From an uncultured Solirubrobacteraceae bacterium (lineage in GTDB: Bacteria; Actinomycetota; Thermoleophilia; Solirubrobacterales; Solirubrobacteraceae): 64,000 nucleotides of DNA. This document shows, one piece after another, positions 36,961 to 45,479 of the stretch. The stretch spans positions 1 through 64,000 of the forward strand of contig CADCVQ010000063.1 in NCBI GenBank assembly GCA_902806175.1, written 5' to 3'. Both the position numbers and the translations under genes were made by a program. The notes below the pieces were generated by a model. It was not told where the DNA came from, searched no databases, and saw only the letters and a program-made list of their open reading frames with translations. Positions within the stretch are counted from its first letter, which is position 1; each line of letters starts with the position of its first letter.

Positions 36961-37019
36961 GAACGTCGCCCGCAGCTCACGACGACGCCTTCAGTCGCCG
37001 TTCGCGCTCTTGAGAGCTC

Positions 37020-37110
37020 GCAGCCCCTGCTCCACGTGCGTACGCGCGCGAGCTGTATGTGCCGGTAGAGGACCGGCTATCGGCTTCCCGCCGAGCTCGA
37101 TGAGACTTCC
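37020..37110. repeat. Dispersed intergenic repeat, copy C
   Basis: Left part diverged, then CGTACGCGCGCGAGCTGTAT, the core TGCCGGTAGAGGACCGGCTA (about 37059-37078), TCGGCTTCCCGCCGAGCTCG and GATGAGACTT. It sits immediately in front of the methyltransferase fragment at about 37101. Confidence 0.7.
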
Positions 37111-37520
37111 CTTCAGGCGGATGCGGCACTCGAGGCGCATCGACTGGGGCGAGGGCGACCTATCGGCCTGGTCCCCGCGACCGGGCCAATACGACCTTGT
37201 GACCTGCCTGTACGTCCACGTATCCGGATCGGTGGAGGAGATGGTCCGACGACTGGCCACCGGCGTCGCGCACGGCGGGACCCTGTTATTGGTCGGCCAT
37301 CACCCGATCGATCCGGCTACCGGAAACGCAACGGCCGCAGCCGGTCAAGCCCAGGTGTCCGTCGACGTCGCGGTCGCCTCGCTCGATCCCAGCCATTGGG
37401 AAATCACCGTCTCCGAGGACCGCCCCCGCGCCCATGGCCGGTACGGGCGTGGACGCTGGTATCGGCGCCAGGCCGTGGGTGGTACCGGTCATCGGCCGGG
37501 GGGCGAACTACCGTACGTAG
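37101..37520 (+). pseudogene. SAM methyltransferase, 5'-truncated and frameshifted
   Basis: The frame reads DWGEGDLSAWSPRPGQYDLV, TCLYVHVSGSVEEMVRRLAT, then GVAHGGTLLLVGHHPIDPAT and VSVDVAVASLDPSHWEITVS. This is the second half of a class I methyltransferase of the thiopurine-methyltransferase-like group. The SAM-binding motif I is absent, because repeat copy C occupies that place. Near 37435 the frame shifts; MAGTGVDAGIGAR continues in another frame. Confidence 0.65.
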
Positions 37521-37523
37521 CTG

Positions 37524-38501
37524 ATGGTGGCGCGTTCGGCTGAGGGCAGGCACGTAACCGGCAGGCGAGCGGACCTTCAGCGACTGCGAAACCCGTCCCA
37601 GTTGTTGCACCTCCGCGTCGAGGGCCCGGGGATCGCGTCGATTGCGGGCATCGAGCGCTGCACCCGGCTGCAAACCCTGGACCTGGTGCGGCTGCCCGCG
37701 CCCGAGCTTGAGCGGATCGTGGGCCTGACAGAGCTGCGCCAGCTCTACATCGAGATGCCCGATGGAGATGTCGATCTGCGCCCGCTGGAGCGCCTGGCGC
37801 ACCTGGAGTACCTCACCCTCGACGTGCCGGCCGCGCTTGGTCGGCGCGTCGCTGAGCTTGACCTGTCGCGTCTGCGCGATGTAGACCAGTTGCGCCTGAT
37901 GACCCAGCCGGCGTTGCGTGAGCCGATCGACCTTGGCTGGATCTGCGGCCTGCACAAGCTCGGGATGCTGGTCTTGGACGGTTTTGTCATCGCCGACGCC
38001 GACATCGAGCGCCTGCGGGCGCTGCCCGCCCTTCGAAGAGTCTCGTTTACCCCCCGGTCGCCGGCGCAGGCACAGCTCGCCGACAGCTGCCTGCCCGTCT
38101 CGTTCGGCATCGAGTTTCCGCCGCAGGGACACATATTCGAACATCCGCAGAGCCACGGATCGGCCGAGTACAGCGTCGGCATCGATCTGGCGGGGCAGTG
38201 GGACATCGAAACCAACCTAGACGCCGAGGAACGCCTTCGCCGTCTGCTCGCCCGCCGCGACCCGGAGCTTGCTGCGCGGCTGGCCTACGACACCGAAAGC
38301 TCCGCGGTCTGGCTGCTCGCCGCCAACCACGCGGACCTGGAAGCCGTACTCGAGAATCATCGCCCACGAGGGCTGATGCGCTCACACGGCGGGGTGAGGC
38401 GCAGCAGCAGCGCCGACACGAGCAGTAGTCGCAGGCGCCCGCGGCAGTCAGCTTCTACAAACGGCGGCGCCGACCGCCGCTTTCTCCCCGGTACACGGTG
38501 A
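37524..38501 (+). CDS. Leucine-rich-repeat-like protein
   Basis: 325 residues. From about residue 20 to 180 the spacing of Leu/Ile recalls LRR units: LLHLRVEGPGIASIAGIERC, LQTLDLVRLPAPELERIVGL, LRQLYIEMPDGDVDLRPLER, LEYLTLDVPAALG and a LGMLVLDGFVIADADIERLR unit. A second domain (AGQWDIETNLDAEERLRRLL, AVWLLAANHADLEAVLENH) resembles helical domains of unknown function found beside LRRs. The last 40 residues are Ser/Arg-rich and may be a frameshifted tail. It probably recognises a protein; its target is unknown. Confidence 0.55.
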   Translation: MVARSAEGRHVTGRRADLQRLRNPSQLLHLRVEGPGIASIAGIERCTRLQTLDLVRLPAPELERIVGLTELRQLYIEMPDGDVDLRPLERLAHLEYLTLDVPAALGRRVAELDLSRLRDVDQLRLMTQPALREPIDLGWICGLHKLGMLVLDGFVIADADIERLRALPALRRVSFTPRSPAQAQLADSCLPVSFGIEFPPQGHIFEHPQSHGSAEYSVGIDLAGQWDIETNLDAEERLRRLLARRDPELAARLAYDTESSAVWLLAANHADLEAVLENHRPRGLMRSHGGVRRSSSADTSSSRRRPRQSASTNGGADRRFLPGTR

Positions 38502-38518
38502 ACCCGTCCACGCTGAGG

Positions 38519-38865
38519 CAGCGGTCGGCAGCTCTCGATGTCAAGCCAGAGCCACGAGCTGGAGGACTGACAGCGCCCGCCGACGTGGTGTGGACAGAGC
38601 CGGCGGGTCGCGCTGTTCCAAGCTCTTCGTAGCGCTGACGCCGGCGCCGTCCGGCTGACCTTCACATGTGAGGCAGCTCGCGCCGGCGTTCGCCGGCGCC
38701 CTCGGACATGGTCGACGGCCTGGCAGCTACGAGGAGTTGGGTAGCAGCGAGGTAGGCCGCGTTCAGGCGCTCGCGAACGCTCAGTGATCGCGGTGAGATA
38801 CTGCGGCTGCTCGAGGCGTGCGGGCTACTACCTGCAAATCGCAATCACCTTCGAAAGGGTCGCGG
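38519..38865. other. Intergenic region upstream of the DHFR-family gene
   Basis: About 350 bp. A minus-strand frame with SLSVRERLNAAYLAATQLL is too short and isolated to call a gene. GAAAGGG at 38854 is the ribosome site for the next gene. Confidence 0.4.
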
Positions 38866-39471
38866 ATGCCGGACACCACCTGCCACATGTCGATCTCGCT
38901 CGACGGTTTCGTCGCCGGGCCGGACCAGAGTCGCGAGCACCCGCTCGGGAAGCGCGGAAGGGAGCTCCACGGCTGGCACCTCGGCGACGAGCGCGCCAAC
39001 GAGGCCGACCAGACCGCGATCGGCTGGCTCATGCGCCCGCGCGGCGCCTACCTCATGGGCCGCAACATGTTCGGGCCGATCCGCGGCGAGTGGGAGGAGG
39101 ACTGGCGCGGCTGGTGGGGGCCCGAGCCGCCTTACCACGCACCGGTGTTCGTGCTCACCCATCACGCCCGCGAGCCGATCGAGATGGAGGGCGGGACGAC
39201 CTTCCACTTCGTCACCGACGGCTTCGACGCCGCCTACGCACAGGCGCGTGAGACGGCCGGCGACGACGGCGTAGACATCGCGGGCGGCGCCTCCACCGTT
39301 CGCCAGGCGCTCGTCGCCGGGGTCGTCGACGAGCTCACGCTCGACATCGCCCCAGTCCTGCTCGGGTCCGGCGAGCGGATCTTCGACGGCGTCGAATCTC
39401 TCGGGTTGGAGCCCGTCGAGGTCCTGCATTCGCCGCTGGCCACGCACATCCGCTACCACCGGGCGAGCTGA
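38866..39471 (+). CDS. Dihydrofolate reductase family (RibD C-terminal-like) protein
   Basis: 201 residues from ATG 38866, preceded by AAAGGG. MPDTTCHMSISLDGFVAGPD is the typical opening, followed by LMGRNMFGPIRGEW and GVDIAGGASTVRQALVAGVV, the NADPH-binding core. DELTLDIAPVLLGSGERIF closes the fold. These proteins reduce pteridine- or pyrimidine-like substrates in other systems; here the substrate is unknown. The fragment at 14490 belongs to the same superfamily. Confidence 0.88.
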   Translation: MPDTTCHMSISLDGFVAGPDQSREHPLGKRGRELHGWHLGDERANEADQTAIGWLMRPRGAYLMGRNMFGPIRGEWEEDWRGWWGPEPPYHAPVFVLTHHAREPIEMEGGTTFHFVTDGFDAAYAQARETAGDDGVDIAGGASTVRQALVAGVVDELTLDIAPVLLGSGERIFDGVESLGLEPVEVLHSPLATHIRYHRAS

Positions 39472-39655
39472 AGGCCGGCTTCCGATACGTCTACCAAGCA
39501 CGGCTCCGAGTCTCCCAATGCGGACGGCCAGCGACCCACGTCGGGCGTCCCGCAGGGGTTCGAGACCGGGACGCGAAACTCTCTTAGCGAGGTCGAGGCG
39601 GTCGCGGCCCGTCTGGTGGGCGTCGGTCACTTCACAGCGTTGAGCGTCCTTCACT

Positions 39656-40123
39656 TCACGCCCGGGTCGCGCCGGCGACTCGGTCGCGCGCCGAGCGCAC
39701 CATCACGAGGAAGAGCTCGTCGCCGCTGCGCAACTCCGACTCGACGACGAAGCCGTGCGCCGAGGCAACCTTGCGCGAGCGCTCGTTCCACTCCAGGACG
39801 TACAGGCGCAGGCGCTGCGGGTCGTGGCGGCGAAGGGCGAACTCGAGGATGGCGGCCACGAAGCGCAGACCGCGTCCGCGGCCCATCAGCTCGGGCTTCA
39901 TGCCGTAGCCGATGTCCAAGGTGCCGACCGCGGGCTCGGCCGCGGCGACCCGTGCGGCCGCGCCGAAGCAGCAGTACCCGACGAGCTCCCCGCCCTCCGT
40001 CACCGCCCAGTGATCCGTCGCAAGGTCCGAAGGATCGGTCACATCGTAAGTTGAGTACTTCCCCGCGTAGCGCCATGCGGCGATCGTGGCCGCGCCGGCG
40101 CCGGTGAGAGCACGTATCCGCAT
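39656..40123 (-). CDS. GNAT-family N-acetyltransferase
   Basis: 155 residues. The acetyl-CoA-binding segment is GYGMKPELMGRGRGLRFVAA. LRLYVLEWNERSRKVASAHG is motif B and FVVESELRSGDELFLVMV the final strand. It resembles the RimJ/RimL side of the family in layout. The acceptor cannot be predicted. The ATG at 40123 begins MRIRALTGAGAATIAAWRYA, which matches family starts. Confidence 0.85.
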   Translation of the reverse strand: MRIRALTGAGAATIAAWRYAGKYSTYDVTDPSDLATDHWAVTEGGELVGYCCFGAAARVAAAEPAVGTLDIGYGMKPELMGRGRGLRFVAAILEFALRRHDPQRLRLYVLEWNERSRKVASAHGFVVESELRSGDELFLVMVRSARDRVAGATRA

Positions 40124-40503
40124 GAGCTGACTTCAGCAGGCACGGGCCTCGGACGCGAGGTGAACATGTATCGCTGTGCTGCAGCAACCGGCACCTACGA
40201 CGCATCTCCCGCAGCGCGAGCGTGCGGTGTGTCCACCCCCTCCCCGACACGAGCGACCGCGCACGTTGAAGTCCCAGCTGACGTTTCGGCTGCGGGGCGA
40301 GCGCCAGCGTCCCGCTGAGGGTTCCTCGGAGGGACGCGCTGCCGGCGGCGGCGACGGCGTCACGACGCCGTTTCGCGTCCCGCTGATGGACCGGCTCTGC
40401 GATGCCGGCTTGGACCTCGTCGTGGTTCGTCCTGCCAGGCAGCGCCAGGCAGCGCGGCCACGCTTCGATACTCGACCCAAGGTCGCGAATTGCCGCGCGC
40501 TTG
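40124..40503. other. Intergenic region with hairpin repeats
   Basis: About 380 bp without a supported gene. It contains CGTCCCGCTGAGGGTTCCTC near 40309 and the CGTCCCGCTGATGGACCGGC hairpin at 40377-40396, members of the dispersed hairpin family. Confidence 0.5.
40375..40409. repeat. Hairpin repeat (GTCC-loop-GGAC type)
   Basis: GCGTCCCGCTGATGGACCGG followed by CTCTGCGATGCCGGC. The stem is GTCC/GGAC with an intervening CGCTGAT loop. Confidence 0.55.
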
Positions 40504-40972
40504 ATGACATCGGCTGTCTTCAACATCCGTCCCGGCGCGGGCATCGGCCCGTCGACATTGGGATGTCGCGACAGGACGCCAAGCGCGCCATGGAGGCGAC
40601 TGGCCACAGCGTCGATCCTTCGTCCGGTTGGCGGACACCCCGGTTCTCGCGATGCTGGCAAACTCGTTCCAGGCCTACTTCGACCGGTCCGGCCGGGTTG
40701 AGGCGATCGAAGTGATGGGACCCGCGAGGGACGGCCAGATTGAGGGCGTGGAGCCAACGTTCGCTGCCCTGTACCGGGAGGTCGATGTATTTCGGACGCC
40801 AGCGTCGAAGCTCGCGGAGGTCGTGTGTCGCGACGCTGAGCCAGACAGCGCGGCGCGGGATTACGCGGTCGCGTTCGAATTTCCGAGCATCGGGCTGTCC
40901 CTCTGGAGAGAGGCCAGCAAGGACACGCCGTTCTTCGAGACCGTTGCAGTGTCTCGGTCGAACCGGTCGTAA
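40504..40972 (+). pseudogene. Broken small protein across three frames
   Basis: ATG at 40504 reads MTSAVFNIRPGAGIGP. Then the frame shifts and VDIGMSRQDAKRAMEATGHS follows. From about 40628 another frame gives LADTPVLAMLANSFQAYFDR, then SGRVEAIEVMGPARDGQIEG and VEPTFAALYREVDVFRTPAS. The assembled order matches small uncharacterised proteins opening with an IRPGxGIGPxxIGMSR motif. Two frameshifts in under 130 bp rule out an intact product as sequenced. Confidence 0.65.
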
Positions 40973-41021
40973 AAGCTGCTGCCGCCGGGCCACGGAGCAC
41001 GGAGGCGGCGTGCCTACTAGT

Positions 41022-41130
41022 GCGGTTCGCCTAGTGGAAGGCGCCCGGATCCGTCCTCGCGTACGCGCGCGAGTTGCTGTGCCGGTAGAGGACCGGCTTG
41101 CGGTGTCGGCTCCGCTGAGCAAGCGTGGTC
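41022..41130. repeat. Dispersed intergenic repeat, copy D
   Basis: GGTTCGCCTAGTGGAAGG and GCCCGGATCCGTCCTCGCGT, then ACGCGCGCGAGTTGCTG, the core TGCCGGTAGAGGACCGGCTT (41079-41098), GCGG and a CTCCGCTGAGCAAGCGTGG tail. It is closest to copy A in the left part and to copy B around the core. Confidence 0.75.
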
Positions 41131-41549
41131 AATCAGGCGAAAAGTGGCAGTCCGGCACGGTGGAAGTCGCGCGTGCGCTGCCGCATACTCTTGATCTATC
41201 GGCCCACACCTTTGGACTTTTACCGCCGCCTACCGGCCGCTTGTGCGGTGCGCCGCTCTCTGCCTCCTCATATACGTCGCTTTGGGGGAGATTGCCGACG
41301 AGTGGGCCGCCGCGGTCGTCATTTTGGTCCTTGCCCTCTATCTCGGCGCATCCCGGCCGTAGTGTCGCGCTGCCGCACCACGCTGATCAAGGCAGCGCGC
41401 TTCCGCTAGAGCCAGGCCCGGCAGTCTCGAGGGCCGCGAGCGACGCACTCGATCCGCCGCGTAACCCCCGCTACGGCGCTCGCCTGCGGGACCCAATCGC
41501 GGAACGGCTCGCGGCGCCACCGGATTCGCGCCCAATCAAGGCTTGCTCA

Positions 41550-41621
41550 GGAGTGTCCGGATCTGTCCCGTAATCGACAGGCTTGGCATCAGACAGACCG
41601 TCAAAATCCGGGTCCCGCAGG
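41550..41621. repeat. Dispersed repeat family E, copy 2
   Basis: AGGAGTGTCCGGATCTGTCC, then CGTAATCGACAGGCTTGGCA, CAGACAGACCGTCAAAATCC and GGGTCCC. It aligns with copy 1 at 18281-18350. Confidence 0.6.
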
Positions 41622-41687
41622 CGCGGCGGCACTGTCCGCGCCCGGTCGCAGGACCCTCAGGCGGTACGCGGACCTTGCATCAATGAC

Positions 41688-42177
41688 TTAAGACGCGCGG
41701 TGCTGCTGCGGTACTGCGTTCATCTGCGCGATCGGCCCGGTGGCCTCAGCGCTGTTGGGAAACAGGAACCGGTTGGGCTCCTGGATTCCGCAGGTTGTGA
41801 GGACTTCGCCGTTGTGCAGATGCACGCGACCGCTCGCCGACCGCGCGAAGGGCTCGACCGAGAAACCTCGATCGCCTCCCACGCCACACGGCGCGAGCGC
41901 CATCCATTTCGTACCGTGATGCCATCGCGGTGGACCAGCACACCGGAGCGCAGCGCCCCAAACCGACGGCCGCGACGCCAGCGGCCAGAGCCACCAGGAT
42001 CCCGATGCCTAGGAGCCTGTGAGACAGGGAGGGTTGGATTTGATCAACGGTGGCGCCGGCCACGATGGCGCCGACCGTCGCGACGAGGCCGATGGCGGTG
42101 ATGCTGCCAACCAGCCACATCAATCGAGGGCTGTGGTACCGCAGTCCCTCTTGGAGATCGTCGTAGGTTCCAGTCAT
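41688..42177 (-). pseudogene. PH-domain membrane protein, frameshifted
   Basis: The N-terminus from 42177 is MTGTYDDLQEGLRYHSPRLM, then two TM helices (WLVGSITAIGLVATVGAIVA and RLLGIGILVALAAGVAAVGL). The next piece, VLVHRDGITVRNGWRSRRVA, lies in a second frame. The third frame supplies GFSVEPFARSASGRVHLHNG and EPNRFLFPNSAEATGPIAQM. Together these form a bacterial PH-domain protein. Two frameshifts mean the product is not made intact. Confidence 0.7.
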
Positions 42178-42272
42178 CTGCCAACTACGCCGACCCTAGT
42201 ACACCTGATCCCCGCCACGGTGGTCTCTGCCAGGCGCCGCGCTGCGACTCGCCTGACCAACGGCGGCCCGCA

Positions 42273-42355
42273 CAGGTTCGGCAGTGGGACACCCCGCCGA
42301 CGACGCGCGCCGCTTACGGGTCCCGCCAAGGGACCGGCTTCGGGACTCTCAGCTG
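42273..42355. repeat. Dispersed hairpin repeat with left motif
   Basis: CAGGTTCGGCAGTGGGACAC, then GGTCCCGCCAAGGGACC (42319-42335, a perfect 6-bp stem with a GCCAA loop) and GGCTTCGGGACTCTCAGCT. It lies upstream of the DUF998 gene. Confidence 0.65.
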
Positions 42356-42432
42356 CTTGTACGCCGTGACGGCGTTCGCCGGCCCCGGCGAGCTCCGGCC
42401 GAGCGACGGAGTGATGTTGCGATGCTGCCCGT

Positions 42433-43020
42433 ATGAGGCAGCGGCGCACGCTGGCATTGGGTGGACTGGTCGGGCCTTTGGCGTTCGTTGCAGCTTGGGC
42501 GACGGCCGGTGCGTTGGCGGACGAATACTCGCCTGTGGAAGAGGTGATCAGCCAGCTTGCCGCCGTAGATGCGCCGACGCGCTGGCTCATGACGGCGGGG
42601 TTCGGGTGCTTCGGGGCGGCGGTGCTTGCCTACAGCGTGGCGCTGCGCGATGCGCTCGGGGGCAGCGCGTGGGTCGCTGCCGCAGTCTCCGGCGCAGCCA
42701 CGGTCGGGGCCGGCGTGTTTGCACTCGGTGCGTCGTCGGCGACCGACGTCGTCCACGGCGGATTTGCAACGGTCGCGTACGCGTCGCTCGCCCTGACGCC
42801 GGTTCTTGCCGCCCACCGGCTCTCAGCGCGCGGATATGCAGCGGCTGCGATCGCCTCGCACGTCGTCGGGGCGCTGTCGGCCGGCTGCCTCGTCGCTTCG
42901 GCGTTCGTCCCGATCGAGGGCCTGATGCAGCGCGCGGGACTCTCGCTGGCGCACGCTTGGATTGCCGTTTCGGCGAGCGCCATCGTCCGCGGACAGAGGC
43001 GGAGCGGGCCATTTGCCTGA
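42433..43020 (+). CDS. DUF998 membrane protein
   Basis: 195 residues with about five to six helices. Opening: TLALGGLVGPLAFVAAWATA. The DUF998 signature EEVISQLAAVDAPTRWLMT follows helix 1, then TAGFGCFGAAVLAYSVAL, AVSGAATVGAGVFALGA and HGGFATVAYASLALTPVLAA. The family is an uncharacterised membrane family; some members may bind retinal or lipids, but nothing is known here. ATG at 42433; the ribosome site is weak. Dispersed repeat 42273 lies just upstream. Confidence 0.82.
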   Translation: MRQRRTLALGGLVGPLAFVAAWATAGALADEYSPVEEVISQLAAVDAPTRWLMTAGFGCFGAAVLAYSVALRDALGGSAWVAAAVSGAATVGAGVFALGASSATDVVHGGFATVAYASLALTPVLAAHRLSARGYAAAAIASHVVGALSAGCLVASAFVPIEGLMQRAGLSLAHAWIAVSASAIVRGQRRSGPFA

Positions 43021-43327
43021 CGGCGCGACCTGCGTCAGCAGGCGCGCACGTCGAAGACAACGCCTTGGGCGATGTCAGAGGACGTTCGTCAGCGGCCGCC
43101 CCGACGGCTCCGGTCGGCGCGGGCGCGGACCGGTTCGGCGTCCCGCTGCAGGATCGTTTCGGTCATAGGACCTAAACCAGGCGAGCACTCTGTTCCGGCG
43201 AAAGTAGATGCCGTCGCGGAGCGGCGCGGGCATCAGCGGCGGCGGTATGTGAGCCAGCCGTGCGCTGTCCCTTGGGTGGTAGGCGTGTTGCGTGCAACCC
43301 AAGACGTCGTGAGAATGCGCGAGCCGA

Positions 43328-44020
43328 ATGTTGAGCAATTCACAGAGCCGAGCGCGTCAGGTACTTGTGCTCGCCCAGCAAGAGGCGCACACGCTCAAGC
43401 ACAACTACATCGGGACCGAGCACATTCTGCTCGGCCTGCTTGCTGAGGAGGAAGGCCTCGGTGCGCGTGTCCTCGAAAGCCTCGACATCACGGCCGAGCG
43501 CGTGCGCATGGAGGTCGTGCGGCTCGTCGGCTCGGGCGAGCAGCCGGGATCCGGTCAGATGCCACTCACGCCGCGTGCCAAGAAGCTGCTTGAGCTTGCG
43601 CTGCGTGAGGCGTTGAGCCTCGGGCACGACTACATCGGGACTGAGCACCTCCTGCTAGGACTGGCGCGTGAGAACGGGGGCGTCGCCGCCCGGATCCTGC
43701 TGGACTTCGGCGCGGACTCCGACAAGATCCGCAACATGGTCATGCGGATGCTGTCGGGCCCAGGCGGTCGTCGCGAGAGCGCGGTCGCCAGCGGCCCGAC
43801 GCCAACTGGTCCGGGTGCGCTGAAGGTATCAACCGGCGACACGATGTCTCCGGATCTGACTTCTCTGTCGGACGATGAGCTTCACCAGGCGATCGACGAC
43901 GCGATCGACGAACTCATCGCTGAGGAGCGACAGATGTCCTCCAGGCGCCGCATCCAGCACGACGAGATCGACGTGCTGCGCGGAGAACGTAACCGACGTC
44001 GGCGTCACGACCACGAATAG
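43328..44020 (+). CDS. Stand-alone ClpC/ClpA-type N-terminal domain protein
   Basis: 230 residues. Residues 1-140 are two Clp_N repeats: RARQVLVLAQQEAHTLKHNY, IGTEHILLGLLAEEEGLGAR, then LTPRAKKLLELALREALSLG and HDYIGTEHLLLGLARENGG. No AAA+ domain follows; instead there is a disordered linker and a short acidic helix, LSDDELHQAIDDAIDELIAE. Clp_N domains bind adaptors and protein substrates for ClpCP. A separate copy could compete with or deliver to ClpC. The start at 43328 (MLSNSQSRARQ) is plausible, although the ribosome site is weak. Confidence 0.85.
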   Translation: MLSNSQSRARQVLVLAQQEAHTLKHNYIGTEHILLGLLAEEEGLGARVLESLDITAERVRMEVVRLVGSGEQPGSGQMPLTPRAKKLLELALREALSLGHDYIGTEHLLLGLARENGGVAARILLDFGADSDKIRNMVMRMLSGPGGRRESAVASGPTPTGPGALKVSTGDTMSPDLTSLSDDELHQAIDDAIDELIAEERQMSSRRRIQHDEIDVLRGERNRRRRHDHE

Positions 44021-44270
44021 ACACGACCGCTCGGCCTCGATCGCGGTCGCACCGATGCGCCCGTGATCGGCCCGGTGACTGACACTCCCGGCGGCCATGC
44101 GACCGCTCGCCGCGTGGCTTGACGGCTACGGCTACGACCCAACCCAACGACACGGGCGACGCCGACGTAGGCCGCCGAGCGAGGTCCCGATGAGGGTTCC
44201 CAGGCGGTCGATCGCGCTCGTCCCCTCAGAGCGCGCGAAGGAGCTGCGGCGTCGAGCCGGCGAGGCAGGA

Positions 44271-44759
44271 TCAGCCGACCTTGCGCCATTGCTGATCGAT
44301 GAGGGACAGCCCTTGCTCCTCGTTGATCAGGCAGAACTGGACCCATGCCTGGCCGGGCACGAGCGCGCCGCGCCCGATCGTGCCGCCGCCGAACTCCGGC
44401 GGGACGGCCTCCTCCTTGTTGATCTCGAACGTCTGCGTGTGCCACTTGCCGTCGCACCTGAAGTCGGTCGGGTGGCTCTGCAGCCACGTGTCAGCGACGC
44501 CCGCGAAGCCGCTGCCCTCGCCGGCGAGCGCCGGGTTGAAGCTGCCGTTCGCAGTCTGCTTGGCCGAGGCCCACAGGTGCCAGCCCTCGCCCGAGCAGAT
44601 GTAGTGCGCCTTCACGGTGCCGGTGCCGTCCTTGTTGATCTTGACCTTGCCGACCAGCTGCGCGGTCGGCTCGGCCTTCGTCGCGGCCCCGGCGCTGCCG
44701 GCGCCGGCGATCGAGACCGCGGCAACCAGCGCGGCGGTTATGGCGTATCTCAACTTCAT
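44271..44759 (-). CDS. Secreted protein of unknown family
   Basis: 162 residues with a signal peptide (RYAITAALVAAVSIAGAGSA, cleavage near AGAA). The mature part has KVKINKDGTGTVKAHYICSG, a WHLWASAKQ strand, SHPTDFRCDGKWHTQTFEIN and an AWVQFCLINEEQGLSLIDQQ end. Three Cys residues may form one disulfide. Similar secreted proteins exist in actinobacteria, with unknown roles. A short hairpin repeat lies upstream at 44830. The ATG at 44759 is preceded by a GGAGGC site. Confidence 0.78.
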   Translation of the reverse strand: MKLRYAITAALVAAVSIAGAGSAGAATKAEPTAQLVGKVKINKDGTGTVKAHYICSGEGWHLWASAKQTANGSFNPALAGEGSGFAGVADTWLQSHPTDFRCDGKWHTQTFEINKEEAVPPEFGGGTIGRGALVPGQAWVQFCLINEEQGLSLIDQQWRKVG

Positions 44760-44829
44760 CGACGTGCCTCCATGATCAAGGGCACCCCCCGGCCCCGAGA
44801 ACTGAACTGGCGCAGCCTAGTCCCCCGAC

Positions 44830-44862
44830 ACCGTCCCGCTGACGGACCGGCTTGCCGACGTC
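44830..44862. repeat. Hairpin repeat (GTCC-loop-GGAC type)
   Basis: ACCGTCCCGCTGACGGACCG followed by GCTTGCCGACG. The stem is CCGTC/GACGG with a CCGCT loop. It lies upstream of the secreted protein gene. Confidence 0.6.
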
Positions 44863-44923
44863 GACAAGGAGCGCATCAAGAGCGCCCCCTCCAAGACGAA
44901 AGCAGTGTTCGGCCGTAGCCGCA

Positions 44924-45479
44924 CTACTGCACCCATCCCCCATCCCTCCACGCGCGCCACTCGTCCCGGCTGGTCCATCGTGTGTATGCCAGTTCGCGGG
45001 CAAGCCACCGCGGAGCGTCTGGCGACCCCGTGAGCAACGGCTTAGGCGCGCCGGGTGACGCTGCGGCTAGCGCGAAGATCAGCGATGAATACCGGTCGGT
45101 CGGGGTCAGCTCCACGATTTGAGGGGGCACCACCTCGCTGATCGGCTCGGGCACATCCGCGAAGATGGCGGCCAGCTCGGCCTCCGCATCGGGGATATGC
45201 CGCGCGATCCTCGTGCCACTCGTCGATTGCCCTTCTGAGCCCCCACCGGTAGCAGTCGGGTAGCTCGTCGAGGCGATCTCTCCAAGGAAGCGCGCAGGCC
45301 TTGGCGATTGCCAGGCGCCGAGCCGAAGGAGGCAGCTCATCCAGACGCACGAGACACTCCGGTGAAGCCGAGCGAACGCCGCGCTCGCCAATGCTCCGCA
45401 CCCCCTGACCAGTGTTCAGCGCGTCTTCCAACCTCCTGCGCTGCTCATCAAGAGACACGAAGGTGAGGTTCGCAGGCAA
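44924..45479 (-). pseudogene. Unknown cytoplasmic protein, single frameshift
   Basis: The N-terminal 96 residues from 45479 (MPANLTFVSLDEQRRRLEDA, DELPPSARRLAIAKACALPW, DCYRWGLRRAIDEWHEDRAA) are in one frame. Near 45194 the frame changes; the rest continues as DAEAELAAIFADVPEPISEV, DRYSSLIFALAAASPGAPKP and a YTRWTSRDEWRAWRDGGWVQ end. The two parts join without gap if one base is restored. It is not recognised. It may be a recent break, since both halves keep good codon bias. Confidence 0.6.

Larger units (their letters stand above)
40973..41687. other. Gene-free region with repeats D and E
   Basis: About 715 bp. Repeat copy D (41022-41130) and family E copy 2 (41550-41621) lie here. No supported gene was seen on either strand. 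Confidence 0.5.

Noticed and set aside
19937-41102. tRNA resemblance of GGTAGAGGACC in the A-D repeats
   Set aside because: Only the D-loop-like string matches; no acceptor stem, anticodon arm or T arm pairs around it.
18281-44862. Integron cassette idea: hairpins between small genes in the accessory zone
   Set aside because: No attC-type R and L boxes, no integron integrase, and genes lie in both orientations.
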